Of a stretch of DNA of 64,000 bases, positions 1 through 10,488 are shown piece after piece. Source of the DNA: Candidatus Omnitrophota bacterium (lineage in GTDB: Bacteria; Omnitrophota; Gorgyraeia; JABMRG01); NCBI GenBank assembly GCA_030593065.1, contig JAUVHV010000008.1, positions 1 to 64,000 of the forward strand. The letters are read 5' to 3'. A program made the translations under genes and the position numbers. Below the pieces are notes generated by a model. That model worked only from the letters and a program-made list of their open reading frames with translations. It made no database searches and had not been told where the DNA came from. The first letter of the stretch is position 1. Every line of letters begins with the position of its first letter.

Positions 1-385
1 AAGATAACACAGGATGTAACCTCTCTCATAAGCGGCGTAGAGACAGAGATAGCTCATGTTGCCACTGATTATAAAGACGGAATACTGCAAGGTAAGCAAG
101 TAGAGGTATTAAAAGGACAGATATATCAAGAGACGTTCCTCACCCGCGATGACAAGACAGGGTATACCAAGAATCACACCTTTACTTATGGGGAAGGCAC
201 TCATAACTTTGACAGCCAAAACATGATACTGGATACCTCAACAGGCGAATTAAAGATAACACAGGATGTAACCTCTCTCATAAGCGGCGTAGAGACAGAG
301 ATAGCTCATGTTGCCACTGATTATAAAGACGGAATACTGCAAGGTAAGCAAGTAGAGGTATTAAAAGGACAGACATATCAAGAGA
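1..385 (+). repeat. 252-bp in-frame tandem repeat inside the giant gene
   Basis: Bases 1-133 recur at 253-385 with a single difference (T122 versus C374). The period is 252 bp, exactly 84 codons. The stretch between copies (134-252) completes the first unit; after 385 the second copy diverges. More units probably lie left of the window. Near identity at the DNA level points to recent duplication or gene conversion rather than old protein repeats. Confidence 0.95.
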
Positions 386-3300
386 TATCAGAGTTAAAAG
401 ATGGGCTTGGTAATATCGTCAGAGTCATATCTGAATATAAACAAGGATATTATGAGTATGATAAGAAATGGAAGTTATCATTGGATTCTAACGGTACAAT
501 ACGAAATATTACGGAAATTGTTACTGAGGAAGGTGTCTTTAATATTACGACTACTACGCAGCTATCCAAAAATATTACCCCTGTTATTTCTTCTACTTCC
601 TGGCGTTGCAATGAAATCTTAGTAAAAGAAGGAGATATATTTAACTTAAACAGTAAGCTCTACACATTTGAAAAAACAGGCGATCAGCTTACGCCGCTTG
701 CAAGAGAGGCCAAAGATGCCGGGAATTGCCTTGATGAGCAGATAAATATAAAGGGTAAGGATTTTAAGATAGGCCTTATTGAGAATGCCCAGATAACGCT
801 TGTTTACGATATCCAGGGCAGAGTTGTGAATTGGGAAGGCAATGTTTCCCGCACGCTTAGAGATGGAACAGAAGTAAAAGGAGTCTTAATATATGAGCAG
901 GAGTCCGGCGATAAATTATTATTGATTAATGGTGAAGGGCTGCATCAGGTTAAAGCTGTTACTGTAACAAGATTCCATCTTGGGGATGGGAAGGTAATGA
1001 TAAGTGAGCCTTCTGCCAGCCCTATAACAACTGATAAAGAACGGGTTGAAAATCGTATTGATGTTGATTGGGACAAAGAAAGAGGAGAAGCTTTTATTCC
1101 TGAAGGGCAACTGATTACACTGCTATATAATGAAGATGCCGGGACTATGGAATTAAGGTTAATTGAAGGTGATTATTTCAATAATCTCTCAGATACCAAT
1201 GCGATAGTAGTCCTTGCCGCGGATGGAGTAACGGAATATCAGATAAAAGCAGGGGTTTGCGCCAGGGTTCTGAATGGCCAGATAGAAACTTATAGATATG
1301 GCGCGCAGGAAGCAGTGGATTATAATACGACTGTTTCCCGCCATGCAAGACATGCGCTTGAGCTGCCAGGCAGGGTAACGCAAAAAGTCTTTGCTGTGCA
1401 GGATAATGATAATCTATGGATAACGAACAAGGTTAGCGGTATAGCTTATGCTATAATTGGCGGCCTTGGAAAATTGGTTTATGGTGGGGGCGCGTTCCTT
1501 AGAAATACTTTTGGCGGCGATCCTATGGTGTATAATGATAGATTGACCTTCTTCACGGATATGGCGGCAGAAGGTGTAAACAGATGCTTAGGCACAGATA
1601 AACGTGTTGAAGATATAACATTTACGGATGCCATCAAAGTGACTATGATTCCAGCAGCAGTTCCAGCAGCAATTCTGGGCGGTACGTATGCTCTATCACT
1701 CATCCGAATTGCATATGCAGCAATAACATCTATGGCCGCAAGTTCCGCAACATCCTTTGTGGGTATAACAGGCGCTTTTGCTGGAGCAACAAGCGGGTGG
1801 GCAGCTTTAGGCGCCAGTATATCGATATTTACAATGGCGCAGTATATATCAGAAGTAGCCTCTGGCCAGGCAATTTTACACAATCCAACAGATGCTATTA
1901 CTTATGGCCTAACAGCAGGCCTGCTTTATACTGCCGGAAGCGTCCTGGTATCAGGCGCCGCTGTCTTATTTGCGAGAACAGGTAAGACAGTCGCTCAGGT
2001 TCAGGGCATCAGGCCGGGCTTCCTGGGTTGGCGAGGAGCATTGACAGCTCTCAGAAATCTATTTGCTGTAGAGCCTGCATTAAAACAGGCCGCCTGGCTG
2101 CAATTATCTATGAGGACATTTGGCATTGCTAACGTAGTTTTAGGGTTTAACGCGTTTGGTAAGGGAGTTGTTGACCCCGCGCTTTCAATGTGGAGGGCAA
2201 TAGATGGGGATGATGTTGAGAAAGGATGGAGCGGATGGGTTTACAAGGCATTCAAAGGCTTTGGGCAAGGCGGCGCTGTAGAGTCGTGGCTGACGGGATT
2301 TGTCTTTGGAGCTCCTTTCTATTTTCTTGGCGCTGCAAGCGCATGGTCAGGGAAGGCTTTTGGAAGAGGTATAGAGTGGTTAAAGAAATATTCTCCTAAC
2401 TGGGTCTCCCACCCTGTAAAAGCTGTCAAGTCATTGCTTGATAGAGCGCCTAATACTGTCCGTTATATAAGCGGCGCGTTTAAAGAGCAGGTTGTTGAGC
2501 AGCCGGTCTCAGTGTTCCTGCAAAATACATTACATATTCCTGCAGGCCTTGCTGAGGTTATGGTTGAGTTTATTCCGGATGGCGGCATAGGCCCTGTCAA
2601 GCTGAACGCTAATACAACTATTTCTCATATAGAGTCCCAGGAAGGCGGGGATGCGGTAAGCGCGAAGGTGGCGGAAAAGATACAGATACATTCTTTTGCA
2701 ACAACTCGCCTTACAGAATCAATGCCGAAAGAGATGAGAGCGGAATTGATCTCTCTTCAGGCCGCGCGCTTATTAGAATCGATACCAATGGATGTAAGAA
2801 TAGATAACAACATAACAGAGAAGATGGTGGGTAAGTTTACGCTGGCGGAGTATGCCGCTTATGCTAATAGGAGCATAACAGAAGCAGCTTTTCTGGCCGC
2901 AGACAGGGATATAAGTGTAACAGAAGCAGCTTATTATGCAGCTGTTTCAAAGGGCGAAATAGATCCTGTTAAAGGTGCGGATATAAACATAGCAGAGCTA
3001 ACCCGGAATTTCGCGAAAGAGTGCGGGTTTACTCTTACCGAGACAACAACCATAGAGATAACAAGGAGACGTGACAGTGAAGCCAATGTTTCTTATACAT
3101 TTACCAATTCATCTACAAAATCAGAAGCAGAGTTTACTGATATTGACAGGCTAAATGAAGCTTTGTCGCAGTTAACAAACAGAGCGGATTATGAGATTGT
3201 ATATAATGGTATAAAACTAAACACACCAAATGCAACCCTATCCTTATCCGAGACACAGGTTACTGATGATGCTGGAGGCACACATGACGCGGTTATCTTA

Positions 3301-6300
3301 ACAAAAACATATGATACAAGAATAAAAGATTCTTTCACTGTCAGGGATGACGGCAAGGTTGAAGGTAGTTCTATGAAGATTGGAGACTATCATTTTAATG
3401 TCAAAAAGGATGTTAATGAAAAAACGCGTGAGAACACCTACAGTGTTGAGGCAGGTAATACGCAGATATTAAGCAATAAAGAGAGGGAAGACTTGAATGA
3501 GATAGTTGATGGGATAAATAAACAGCTTAGGTTTATAGAGGAATCAGATTACTTTAAGAATATCAAAGGCGCAAGGGAGGATGAGGGCGTAAATCAGGTC
3601 AATGCTGTATTGGCTAATCTGTTCGAGGATAATGTTTTCCATAGAATACCTACAGGCGTAGGCAAGACAAGCTATATATTTGCCGCGACAGCGCTGATAA
3701 ACGCCAGTGTATTTAATAAAAAGACCGCGTTTATAATGAACAATACCACTGAGCTTGATAAAAATAAAGATCCAGGAACAGGTGTTAATAAAACCCTCAA
3801 AGACAGGTGGGTGGTTATAGATCAGGCAACCGATTATACCAAGCATCAATATGATGTGCATGCCCTCTCAGACCCAAATCATAAAGACCACGTCAGAGCG
3901 ATGAAAGAGATAAAAAATGCAAAAGTCTTCTATATGACGCAGGCGTCCTGGCAGTTTCTATCGCTTGAGGTAAGAAAATCATTGAGTTCTGACTCTGCCG
4001 CGTATAAGACATGGGATACCATATTCTCTAATACTAAGGTTTTAATGGATGAGGTTGATACTGCTTTCTTCGCGACCAGGGCGCAGTCAGGCCTTGAATC
4101 GAAAAGATTAGAAGGATACCAAAAGCAGAATTTATATTCTGTTTTCGACTTCCTACATAATATTGAGATAAAGACAAAAGATGGAGACATGGTTAAGATC
4201 TCAGAGCTCCCTGCTGAGGAAAGGCTCGAAGCTTACAGGAGCCTCCTTAATGTAAGCGTTGAGACACTCGATGAGAATGGCAGGATTAGCTACGATGTGA
4301 TCCCTTACGCTGACTATGCGAGGCGTGAATCGAGCAAGGATAATATTCGCATGATCGGTTCTGCTTTCAACACGAATGTTCTGGAAGAATTTAAAGGATG
4401 GCTTGCTGAAAAAGGGTTTGATGTAAAGGATGTTCATACATTAAAGGGCTTAAAGGGAGATGCGCTAAAGAAGGCATTAGGTTATAAAGAGGCATTATAT
4501 GGATTCTCAAAGAGTATCCAGCAGATAGATGTAACCGAAGTTGGTATCGGTAGCCTTAAGGAATATCCGGGTATCGGTTTAACCCATCCTTCACCCGGCA
4601 GTATCGTTGCTGAGGAACTGCATCTATCGAACCCGTATTACGCGGGCGCTACAGAGTTAGCTTTTAAAGAGCACCGTGACTTTAAAGAGAACCTTGACAA
4701 TGTTACAGTATCTGGAAAGGCAACTGTGACTGTGCTTGCTGAATCTATCAGGAGAGCTGTTGATTCCGGCGCGAGCATCGGTGGGTTCTCAGGTACATTG
4801 ACAGGCGTAACAGGCCTTGCTTACCTGCTTTATGGAATAGAGGTAAGGATTAGGGGTGAAAAATTTGATTATGATAGAGAAAATAATGATGGAGAAAAAA
4901 ATATCAAATCATATACTATAGGCTCATCCAATGCTGCTTTAGACAACATATTCCAGGATTCTGAAGACAAGAGTATGGTTATCTATGAAGCCAGGTTCCG
5001 CACTGACCAGACACTGACAAAGGATAAGATCAGGGATATAGCATTAAAACAAGGATATACGCTTCTGGCCAAAGATGAGCGTTTAAGTTGGACAAAACAT
5101 ACTTCAGAAAATCCGGAAGGGAAAGAGATAAAGTATGAATCTGATAAAGGAAATTCTGTTAAGACCTATCGCGAAGACCACCCAGGAGAAAAAGTCTTGT
5201 TCTACTATAATTTAGCGGCAACAAGGGGAACTGATGTCTCATTCACAGAAAGAGGTTTAAAGGCTTATGCTTTAATAGATAGCTCTACCACTTCCTGGGC
5301 ATTTGAGCAATTAGCAGGACGGGACAGGGGCATAAAAGAGTTAGATAAAGGAAGATATGGTTTTGTGAAAGGTTATGATAAGGATAATAATCCTATATTT
5401 GCTCAGGATGGTGATAAGAAACTCTACCATGACCTGGATGTATATCTGATAGACCAGACTGTAGGCGAGAGAGAGGGGATCTCCCTTTCAGAAGAGAGCT
5501 TTAAAGAGGCGGATAAGCGCGAGAGAGACCTGGCATTATATAATAACCTTGCTGATATTCTTGATAATAAACCGGCGGAAAGATTCTATGACCTTGCAAA
5601 GAGCACGAAAGACTCTAACGCGAAAGAGACACTGCTGCAGTTTGCGGATGAATACCAGGCTATGTTCGGTATTCCATCAGACTTGACCCTGACAAAACAT
5701 GGTAAGAGCGGAAGAGAGGCGCTGGAAGAGAAGATGAAGAGGGCGTTTAAATTTTATGGGGATATTCAAGGCACCTTCAGATTTAAAAAATTGCCCAAGC
5801 CTATAAAAGATGCTATAAAAGAGGAAGCTGAAGTTAACGCTGAGCTTATCCTTGGCGCGGAGGTTGGCAAGAGGATGGGTGGAAGGATAGCCTATGCTAA
5901 TACTGTCTCAGAAGTAAAGAAACGTATAAAGGAGAATATATCAGAAGGCATGTTACCCAGCACAGCTCCGCTTTCAGGTGAAAGCAAGAGTAGTATGAAG
6001 CCGATAAGCATATCGCAGGCAGAATATGAGATGACACAAGAGGGTCTTACAAAAGATGCAGCAGAGAGCTTTATAGATAAGTTGGAACATAAGAAGCTCG
6101 CGAGCGGAAACTCAGATATCGTAACTTCAGCAGGCGTAAGAGCTATGAGAACCTTCCTGAATTTAAGCAAAAAAGCATCGATAGGCCTGTTGAATTCTCT
6201 GGCAACGGCGCTGTTAAAAGGCGCTTCTGGTATAGAGGATGAAGATGATGACAAGCAAAGGTTTGTCAGGGCAGAAGACGTTACTATTGCCTTAATCGAT

Positions 6301-9300
6301 ACTTTGACCGGCGCTGAGCGCTCCCGCCTTGTAAGTGATGACTTCTCCGGCATTGTAACATTGATCAATACGGCGCAGACATACTTTGATAAAGGGCTTA
6401 TTAGCGCTATGCCTTCCTTAAATGAGATGCGGCAGGCAGTATCAAGTTATAGAGATTTGGCGTCACGGGAACTGCTATTGAAGTATCTGAAACAGAATAT
6501 GTCGAATAAAAATACGCGCTCAATATATAGAGCTGAAGCAAAAGAGATTAAGAGTATTATAAGAGGAGAGCAGAGTGATACGAAATGGCAGAACAGGTCA
6601 CGTTACTATGAGTTTACAAAAGACGACCCAATTAAAGCCTGGCTCGGCCTTCCAATGCAGCTTTCTCGCAGGAGATTTATAGGGATATTTACAAATGTGC
6701 CTATTATCCTATCAATGGCGCTCAGGCCTTTATTTGGCGAGCAGAGTATGTTATCGGGCATTGTTATACCAGTATATATAATGGTAGGCGGAGGCGTATT
6801 GCCGTATATATCAAAAGGCATTACCAGGGCTTACAGAAAGTACGCGATACCATTCGCAAATTACAACATTGCGGCAAATCAAAAGGCTTTTAGAAAAGCA
6901 AGGGAATCTTATAAGGAGAAATTACCAAGTATACTGAAACATGAAAGCCCTGAGGTTATAGCCGCGGCAATGAATATTATAGAGCCATCCGCTATTTCCT
7001 ATGACGCGATATCATCAGATGTAAGAGCGTATAGAATTATTGCTGAAAAAATAGCGGGCATAACTTTCTCAGATACAGCTTTAATAGTTTCTATCTTATA
7101 TAACATATATAAAATTAAGGGTGCGAAAAAAGCATTGGCCTCAAAAGAGAATTTCGTAAAAGCCCTGACTTCAGGCAGCATAGAGATAACCCCTGAAATC
7201 GCAAGAGCCGCGGGAATTATTTTCAAACAGCAGACTTCAGGATTTTCACTGCCGACAAGAAAGAGTCAAGCCGCAAAGATGCTGGTAACTTTGTTTAATG
7301 CCCAGGATAAAATGACAGAGCCAATCGCGAGTGAACTGCTTGCCTTTATATCAGGTGATAAGAACAATATTAGCAAAAGATTCTCCAATGCGAAAGTTGC
7401 TTTAAATGCTTACAACAGATTTACAGAATCCCGTCAGGAATATGGCCAAGCCAGAAATGAATACGTAGAGAAGGTCCTGAAAGATAAGGATATAAAGATG
7501 CCTTCACTTGATAATATGACTGGCCTGGCTCAACAGGATATAATGCGTGAGTTTAAGTTGTATCAAAATGCCAGAAAGCAGGCTGAAGAGGAGTTTGACA
7601 AGTCTGATAGTGGTGTTAAATTAAAACAAAGAATGAATAAGGAGAGAAAGAGCTTTGATAAAGAGGTGGCTCCTGTAATGGCGCAAATCAGAGGTATCAG
7701 TATAGAAGAAGCTAGTTATATAATTGCGATGCAGCCTATGGTGGACGCGTTAGAAGCTGACGCTAAATCACAGCTTTCATCTTATCAAAAAATAGCCAAT
7801 GATACAGGCGTTGGTATAATCAAGGTATTAGAGTATGCTGAGCTACCGGCAGATCTATTGATATCAGCAAATAACTCAACTACAACATATGATTCAGGTA
7901 CATACACATTTACTACGACAGATAGAGATAGCAGAATGGGTAAGTTCGCGAATATCTGTACAGACACCCTATCTCTTGCCCAAGAACTAAAGGTAAAGCA
8001 TCCTGAATATGCCGGTAAGATAGATGCTATTATAGCTTTATGGGATATTAATACAGCTAATGGCGCCAATGTACAAATATTACCAAAACGCAAATCAAAT
8101 GCTGAGAAGATAATAGGCCAAGTCCCGACAATAGCATTTGACGCTGATTTCGCGGACTTTATAATTGATGCCTATGCTCAGGATAGAGATGCTGCAAGGT
8201 GGATACTCTTTGAAAGATTGGGCCATGAACTTACACACGCAAGCTATTATGAAGGCGCTATAGAAGCTGAAGCATATGAAGAATTTATATCTATATACAC
8301 TGTAGATTACAACATAGCAAAGATATTAGAAGAAGACCAGGATCTAAAGACAAGAATAGCAAGGCTTTTTGCTGAAAATAAAGATAAGATTAAGTTCTTA
8401 TCAGGCCATTTCTATAGGGATGTAATGGAAGCTAAGATTATGCAACTGTCAGAAGCTGATGGTGTAAATGAGTTATGGAGATACCTTGTGGAACGTAAGG
8501 CAGGTTTCATGCAGGGTGAGCATTCTCAAAAACTTGAGCAACTGTTAAAAGACAAGCCGGATATATACTCAGAGGTTAAAGAATATCTCAATGATCCTAT
8601 AGCATTATCGCGGACACTTGGGATAGCTTATGGAGAGCGGAAGATTGAGGTTGAAAAAGCGCAATACGAATTAAGTTATATTTACGCATATAAGCAGGCG
8701 CAAGAAGCGTATGGTAAGAATGACCCGGATAATGCGGTTACGCCAGAGCAGTTTGCAGAATTCGCAAAAGAAGGCACAATGACCGCACCTGTAAAAGTAT
8801 CCTGGGCTGATAAACAAAAAAGAACCTTTAGAGTTGAAGCGGCAAAATCGGTTAAGGAAATAAATGAAGACGATAAAAAAGCTTATGAAGTATATAAGTA
8901 TATGTTTGAGAATGCAATACCTCAAATTCGAGCATCCCTCAAGGGTGATGCCCTGATGAAACTGGAAGAGATTCTAACTGGTATGGCAGAAACTGGTTCA
9001 CCAGAAGGCATAGCTGCAATAGCAAGCGATTATACATCTGTTGCTGAAAAAGAGAGAGCCCTTCCAATAAGATATGCGGATGGCACTATAACGCCTTCAA
9101 TAATGTCTATGAACACAGATTATATAAGATATCTTTATGATGTAATGAATAATAAATCTGCAGACAGGTTAGCCGTAGCCGCGGAGATGTTCCTGCAGCC
9201 TTATCATGAACTCAACCATACTGATAGGCCAGAGTTTTTAGATCCTGTTGAAGATGTAGTCGAGGAAGGCCTAATAAGAAGCCTGTTTGACGGTCTTGGC

Positions 9301-10455
9301 GTAGAGAAGATATACTCAGAAACCGATTTAAAGCAGAAGCAGCTTTTACTGCGCGAACAGTATAAAGAAAAATTGCCAGGCGCGCTTGAAGCTAATGATA
9401 GATACAGAATGCAGACCTTCTATGATGATAATGGCAAGCTTAAATCTGATAGGCAGCAAGTTGAAGATGCATTTAAAGGTGCGGCTTGGCAAATGGAGAG
9501 TGATTTTGGTTCAAGGAAAGAACTTGCAAGCAATTTTATAGAGAACTTGCATAAGATACAGACAGCGCTTCAAGATGCTGTTGCTATGGGTAAGATTATA
9601 GATATAGCGCTTGATGAGTCTATTAGCTTTAAACAGAGAGATGTGCGGGTTCAGGAAGTTCTCAATAATGCTATTGGTATCAGTAAATCTTCCTCAGCAG
9701 GCCTTCTTGATGAGATGCGAATAAACGCGCTGAAACTAATCAAAGAGACAGGCGCGTTACAAGGAGTCAGCGGCGCAATGTCCGATCCTCTCAGAATCTT
9801 TTCCATTCAGGCGCTAAAGCCAAAGATGCCGCAGCTTGAGATGGCAACTGCTGTAACGGAATTTACAGGAGGTACAGCGCAGGCATCAGTAAATATAGTA
9901 AATGCGGCTGCTACTCTTGGATATGAGCTGCCTGTGACCAGAGGCCAGTCTCTTATATTAGAATCGCATACAGTTACAGATACACTTGCTATGACATTAG
10001 GCGCGATAATGGAGAGGATATCTAAAGATGATAATAGAGATAGTATTACTGTATCTGTATATGGCAATAACAGCTCTCAGGCAATAGATATGCTTGCAAA
10101 ATACAATGTTACCGCCACAACAGAGCTTAAAAAAGTAAATATTGCGACTGTTGTATATGCAAAGACAAGGATAGACGCGCTTGCAGAATACACCAGATTT
10201 GTGGAAGTTGAACAACCTGCAGCCATGGCAAATAATATTGTGACAGCTTCTCAAATAGTGTTGGCTATATTCCATATGCCGTTTAAGCAGTTTGTTACAT
10301 TTATGAAGGAGAAAGGTGTAGAGATAGGTTTATCAGAGAATGACATGCAGCGGCTCTTTGTCAATGCTGATACTACTGCCGGAACAATAAGAATAAAGCC
10401 TGTTGATAATGATGAGATTAACAGGATAAACAAGCTTGTTGCTCAGAACGCGTAA
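1..10455 (+). CDS. Giant polyvalent protein, SecA-like ATPase region plus two HExxH motifs (5' end outside window)
   Basis: The frame is open from base 1 to the TAA at 10453-10455, giving 3484 visible residues; the start lies upstream, and the first ATG at 223 is only an internal Met. Residues 1-45 and 85-129 are near-identical 84-residue repeats. Hydrophobic stretches lie near 547-660, 757-780 and 2231-2267. A SecA/DEAD-like ATPase follows: Walker A PTGVGKT (1217-1223), DEVD box (1350-1353), SecA-like GFSGTLTG (1595-1602), then TRGTD and QLAGRDRG (1770-1777), resembling SecA's GRGTD and QLRGRSGR. Metalloprotease-like HELTH (2742-2746) and HELNH (3069-3073) lie in the C-terminal third, with acidic residues after each. 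Known: Omnitrophota carry very long genes. Inferred: an envelope or secreted machine combining ATPase and peptidase-like modules. Function unknown; the ATPase assignment rests on motif order only. Confidence 0.85.
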   Translation, partial: KITQDVTSLISGVETEIAHVATDYKDGILQGKQVEVLKGQIYQETFLTRDDKTGYTKNHTFTYGEGTHNFDSQNMILDTSTGELKITQDVTSLISGVETEIAHVATDYKDGILQGKQVEVLKGQTYQEISELKDGLGNIVRVISEYKQGYYEYDKKWKLSLDSNGTIRNITEIVTEEGVFNITTTTQLSKNITPVISSTSWRCNEILVKEGDIFNLNSKLYTFEKTGDQLTPLAREAKDAGNCLDEQINIKGKDFKIGLIENAQITLVYDIQGRVVNWEGNVSRTLRDGTEVKGVLIYEQESGDKLLLINGEGLHQVKAVTVTRFHLGDGKVMISEPSASPITTDKERVENRIDVDWDKERGEAFIPEGQLITLLYNEDAGTMELRLIEGDYFNNLSDTNAIVVLAADGVTEYQIKAGVCARVLNGQIETYRYGAQEAVDYNTTVSRHARHALELPGRVTQKVFAVQDNDNLWITNKVSGIAYAIIGGLGKLVYGGGAFLRNTFGGDPMVYNDRLTFFTDMAAEGVNRCLGTDKRVEDITFTDAIKVTMIPAAVPAAILGGTYALSLIRIAYAAITSMAASSATSFVGITGAFAGATSGWAALGASISIFTMAQYISEVASGQAILHNPTDAITYGLTAGLLYTAGSVLVSGAAVLFARTGKTVAQVQGIRPGFLGWRGALTALRNLFAVEPALKQAAWLQLSMRTFGIANVVLGFNAFGKGVVDPALSMWRAIDGDDVEKGWSGWVYKAFKGFGQGGAVESWLTGFVFGAPFYFLGAASAWSGKAFGRGIEWLKKYSPNWVSHPVKAVKSLLDRAPNTVRYISGAFKEQVVEQPVSVFLQNTLHIPAGLAEVMVEFIPDGGIGPVKLNANTTISHIESQEGGDAVSAKVAEKIQIHSFATTRLTESMPKEMRAELISLQAARLLESIPMDVRIDNNITEKMVGKFTLAEYAAYANRSITEAAFLAADRDISVTEAAYYAAVSKGEIDPVKGADINIAELTRNFAKECGFTLTETTTIEITRRRDSEANVSYTFTNSSTKSEAEFTDIDRLNEALSQLTNRADYEIVYNGIKLNTPNATLSLSETQVTDDAGGTHDAVILTKTYDTRIKDSFTVRDDGKVEGSSMKIGDYHFNVKKDVNEKTRENTYSVEAGNTQILSNKEREDLNEIVDGINKQLRFIEESDYFKNIKGAREDEGVNQVNAVLANLFEDNVFHRIPTGVGKTSYIFAATALINASVFNKKTAFIMNNTTELDKNKDPGTGVNKTLKDRWVVIDQATDYTKHQYDVHALSDPNHKDHVRAMKEIKNAKVFYMTQASWQFLSLEVRKSLSSDSAAYKTWDTIFSNTKVLMDEVDTAFFATRAQSGLESKRLEGYQKQNLYSVFDFLHNIEIKTKDGDMVKISELPAEERLEAYRSLLNVSVETLDENGRISYDVIPYADYARRESSKDNIRMIGSAFNTNVLEEFKGWLAEKGFDVKDVHTLKGLKGDALKKALGYKEALYGFSKSIQQIDVTEVGIGSLKEYPGIGLTHPSPGSIVAEELHLSNPYYAGATELAFKEHRDFKENLDNVTVSGKATVTVLAESIRRAVDSGASIGGFSGTLTGVTGLAYLLYGIEVRIRGEKFDYDRENNDGEKNIKSYTIGSSNAALDNIFQDSEDKSMVIYEARFRTDQTLTKDKIRDIALKQGYTLLAKDERLSWTKHTSENPEGKEIKYESDKGNSVKTYREDHPGEKVLFYYNLAATRGTDVSFTERGLKAYALIDSSTTSWAFEQLAGRDRGIKELDKGRYGFVKGYDKDNNPIFAQDGDKKLYHDLDVYLIDQTVGEREGISLSEESFKEADKRERDLALYNNLADILDNKPAERFYDLAKSTKDSNAKETLLQFADEYQAMFGIPSDLTLTKHGKSGREALEEKMKRAFKFYGDIQGTFRFKKLPKPIKDAIKEEAEVNAELILGAEVGKRMGGRIAYANTVSEVKKRIKENISEGMLPSTAPLSGESKSSMKPISISQAEYEMTQEGLTKDAAESFIDKLEHKKLASGNSDIVTSAGVRAMRTFLNLSKKASIGLLNSLATALLKGASGIEDEDDDKQRFVRAEDVTIALIDTLTGAERSRLVSDDFSGIVTLINTAQTYFDKGLISAMPSLNEMRQAVSSYRDLASRELLLKYLKQNMSNKNTRSIYRAEAKEIKSIIRGEQSDTKWQNRSRYYEFTKDDPIKAWLGLPMQLSRRRFIGIFTNVPIILSMALRPLFGEQSMLSGIVIPVYIMVGGGVLPYISKGITRAYRKYAIPFANYNIAANQKAFRKARESYKEKLPSILKHESPEVIAAAMNIIEPSAISYDAISSDVRAYRIIAEKIAGITFSDTALIVSILYNIYKIKGAKKALASKENFVKALTSGSIEITPEIARAAGIIFKQQTSGFSLPTRKSQAAKMLVTLFNAQDKMTEPIASELLAFISGDKNNISKRFSNAKVALNAYNRFTESRQEYGQARNEYVEKVLKDKDIKMPSLDNMTGLAQQDIMREFKLYQNARKQAEEEFDKSDSGVKLKQRMNKERKSFDKEVAPVMAQIRGISIEEASYIIAMQPMVDALEADAKSQLSSYQKIANDTGVGIIKVLEYAELPADLLISANNSTTTYDSGTYTFTTTDRDSRMGKFANICTDTLSLAQELKVKHPEYAGKIDAIIALWDINTANGANVQILPKRKSNAEKIIGQVPTIAFDADFADFIIDAYAQDRDAARWILFERLGHELTHASYYEGAIEAEAYEEFISIYTVDYNIAKILEEDQDLKTRIARLFAENKDKIKFLSGHFYRDVMEAKIMQLSEADGVNELWRYLVERKAGFMQGEHSQKLEQLLKDKPDIYSEVKEYLNDPIALSRTLGIAYGERKIEVEKAQYELSYIYAYKQAQEAYGKNDPDNAVTPEQFAEFAKEGTMTAPVKVSWADKQKRTFRVEAAKSVKEINEDDKKAYEVYKYMFENAIPQIRASLKGDALMKLEEILTGMAETGSPEGIAAIASDYTSVAEKERALPIRYADGTITPSIMSMNTDYIRYLYDVMNNKSADRLAVAAEMFLQPYHELNHTDRPEFLDPVEDVVEEGLIRSLFDGLGVEKIYSETDLKQKQLLLREQYKEKLPGALEANDRYRMQTFYDDNGKLKSDRQQVEDAFKGAAWQMESDFGSRKELASNFIENLHKIQTALQDAVAMGKIIDIALDESISFKQRDVRVQEVLNNAIGISKSSSAGLLDEMRINALKLIKETGALQGVSGAMSDPLRIFSIQALKPKMPQLEMATAVTEFTGGTAQASVNIVNAAATLGYELPVTRGQSLILESHTVTDTLAMTLGAIMERISKDDNRDSITVSVYGNNSSQAIDMLAKYNVTATTELKKVNIATVVYAKTRIDALAEYTRFVEVEQPAAMANNIVTASQIVLAIFHMPFKQFVTFMKEKGVEIGLSENDMQRLFVNADTTAGTIRIKPVDNDEINRINKLVAQNA

Positions 10456-10488
10456 TATAAAAGCATTATTAAAAAAAGGGGGTATATT

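Noticed and set aside
1-385. Direct repeats as a CRISPR array or mobile repeat
   Set aside because: Units are 252 bp, in frame and continuous with a coding sequence; there are no short repeats with unique spacers.
5892-6368. Reverse-strand 158-codon frame inside the giant gene
   Set aside because: Overlaps the long forward frame, no ribosome site, no motif.
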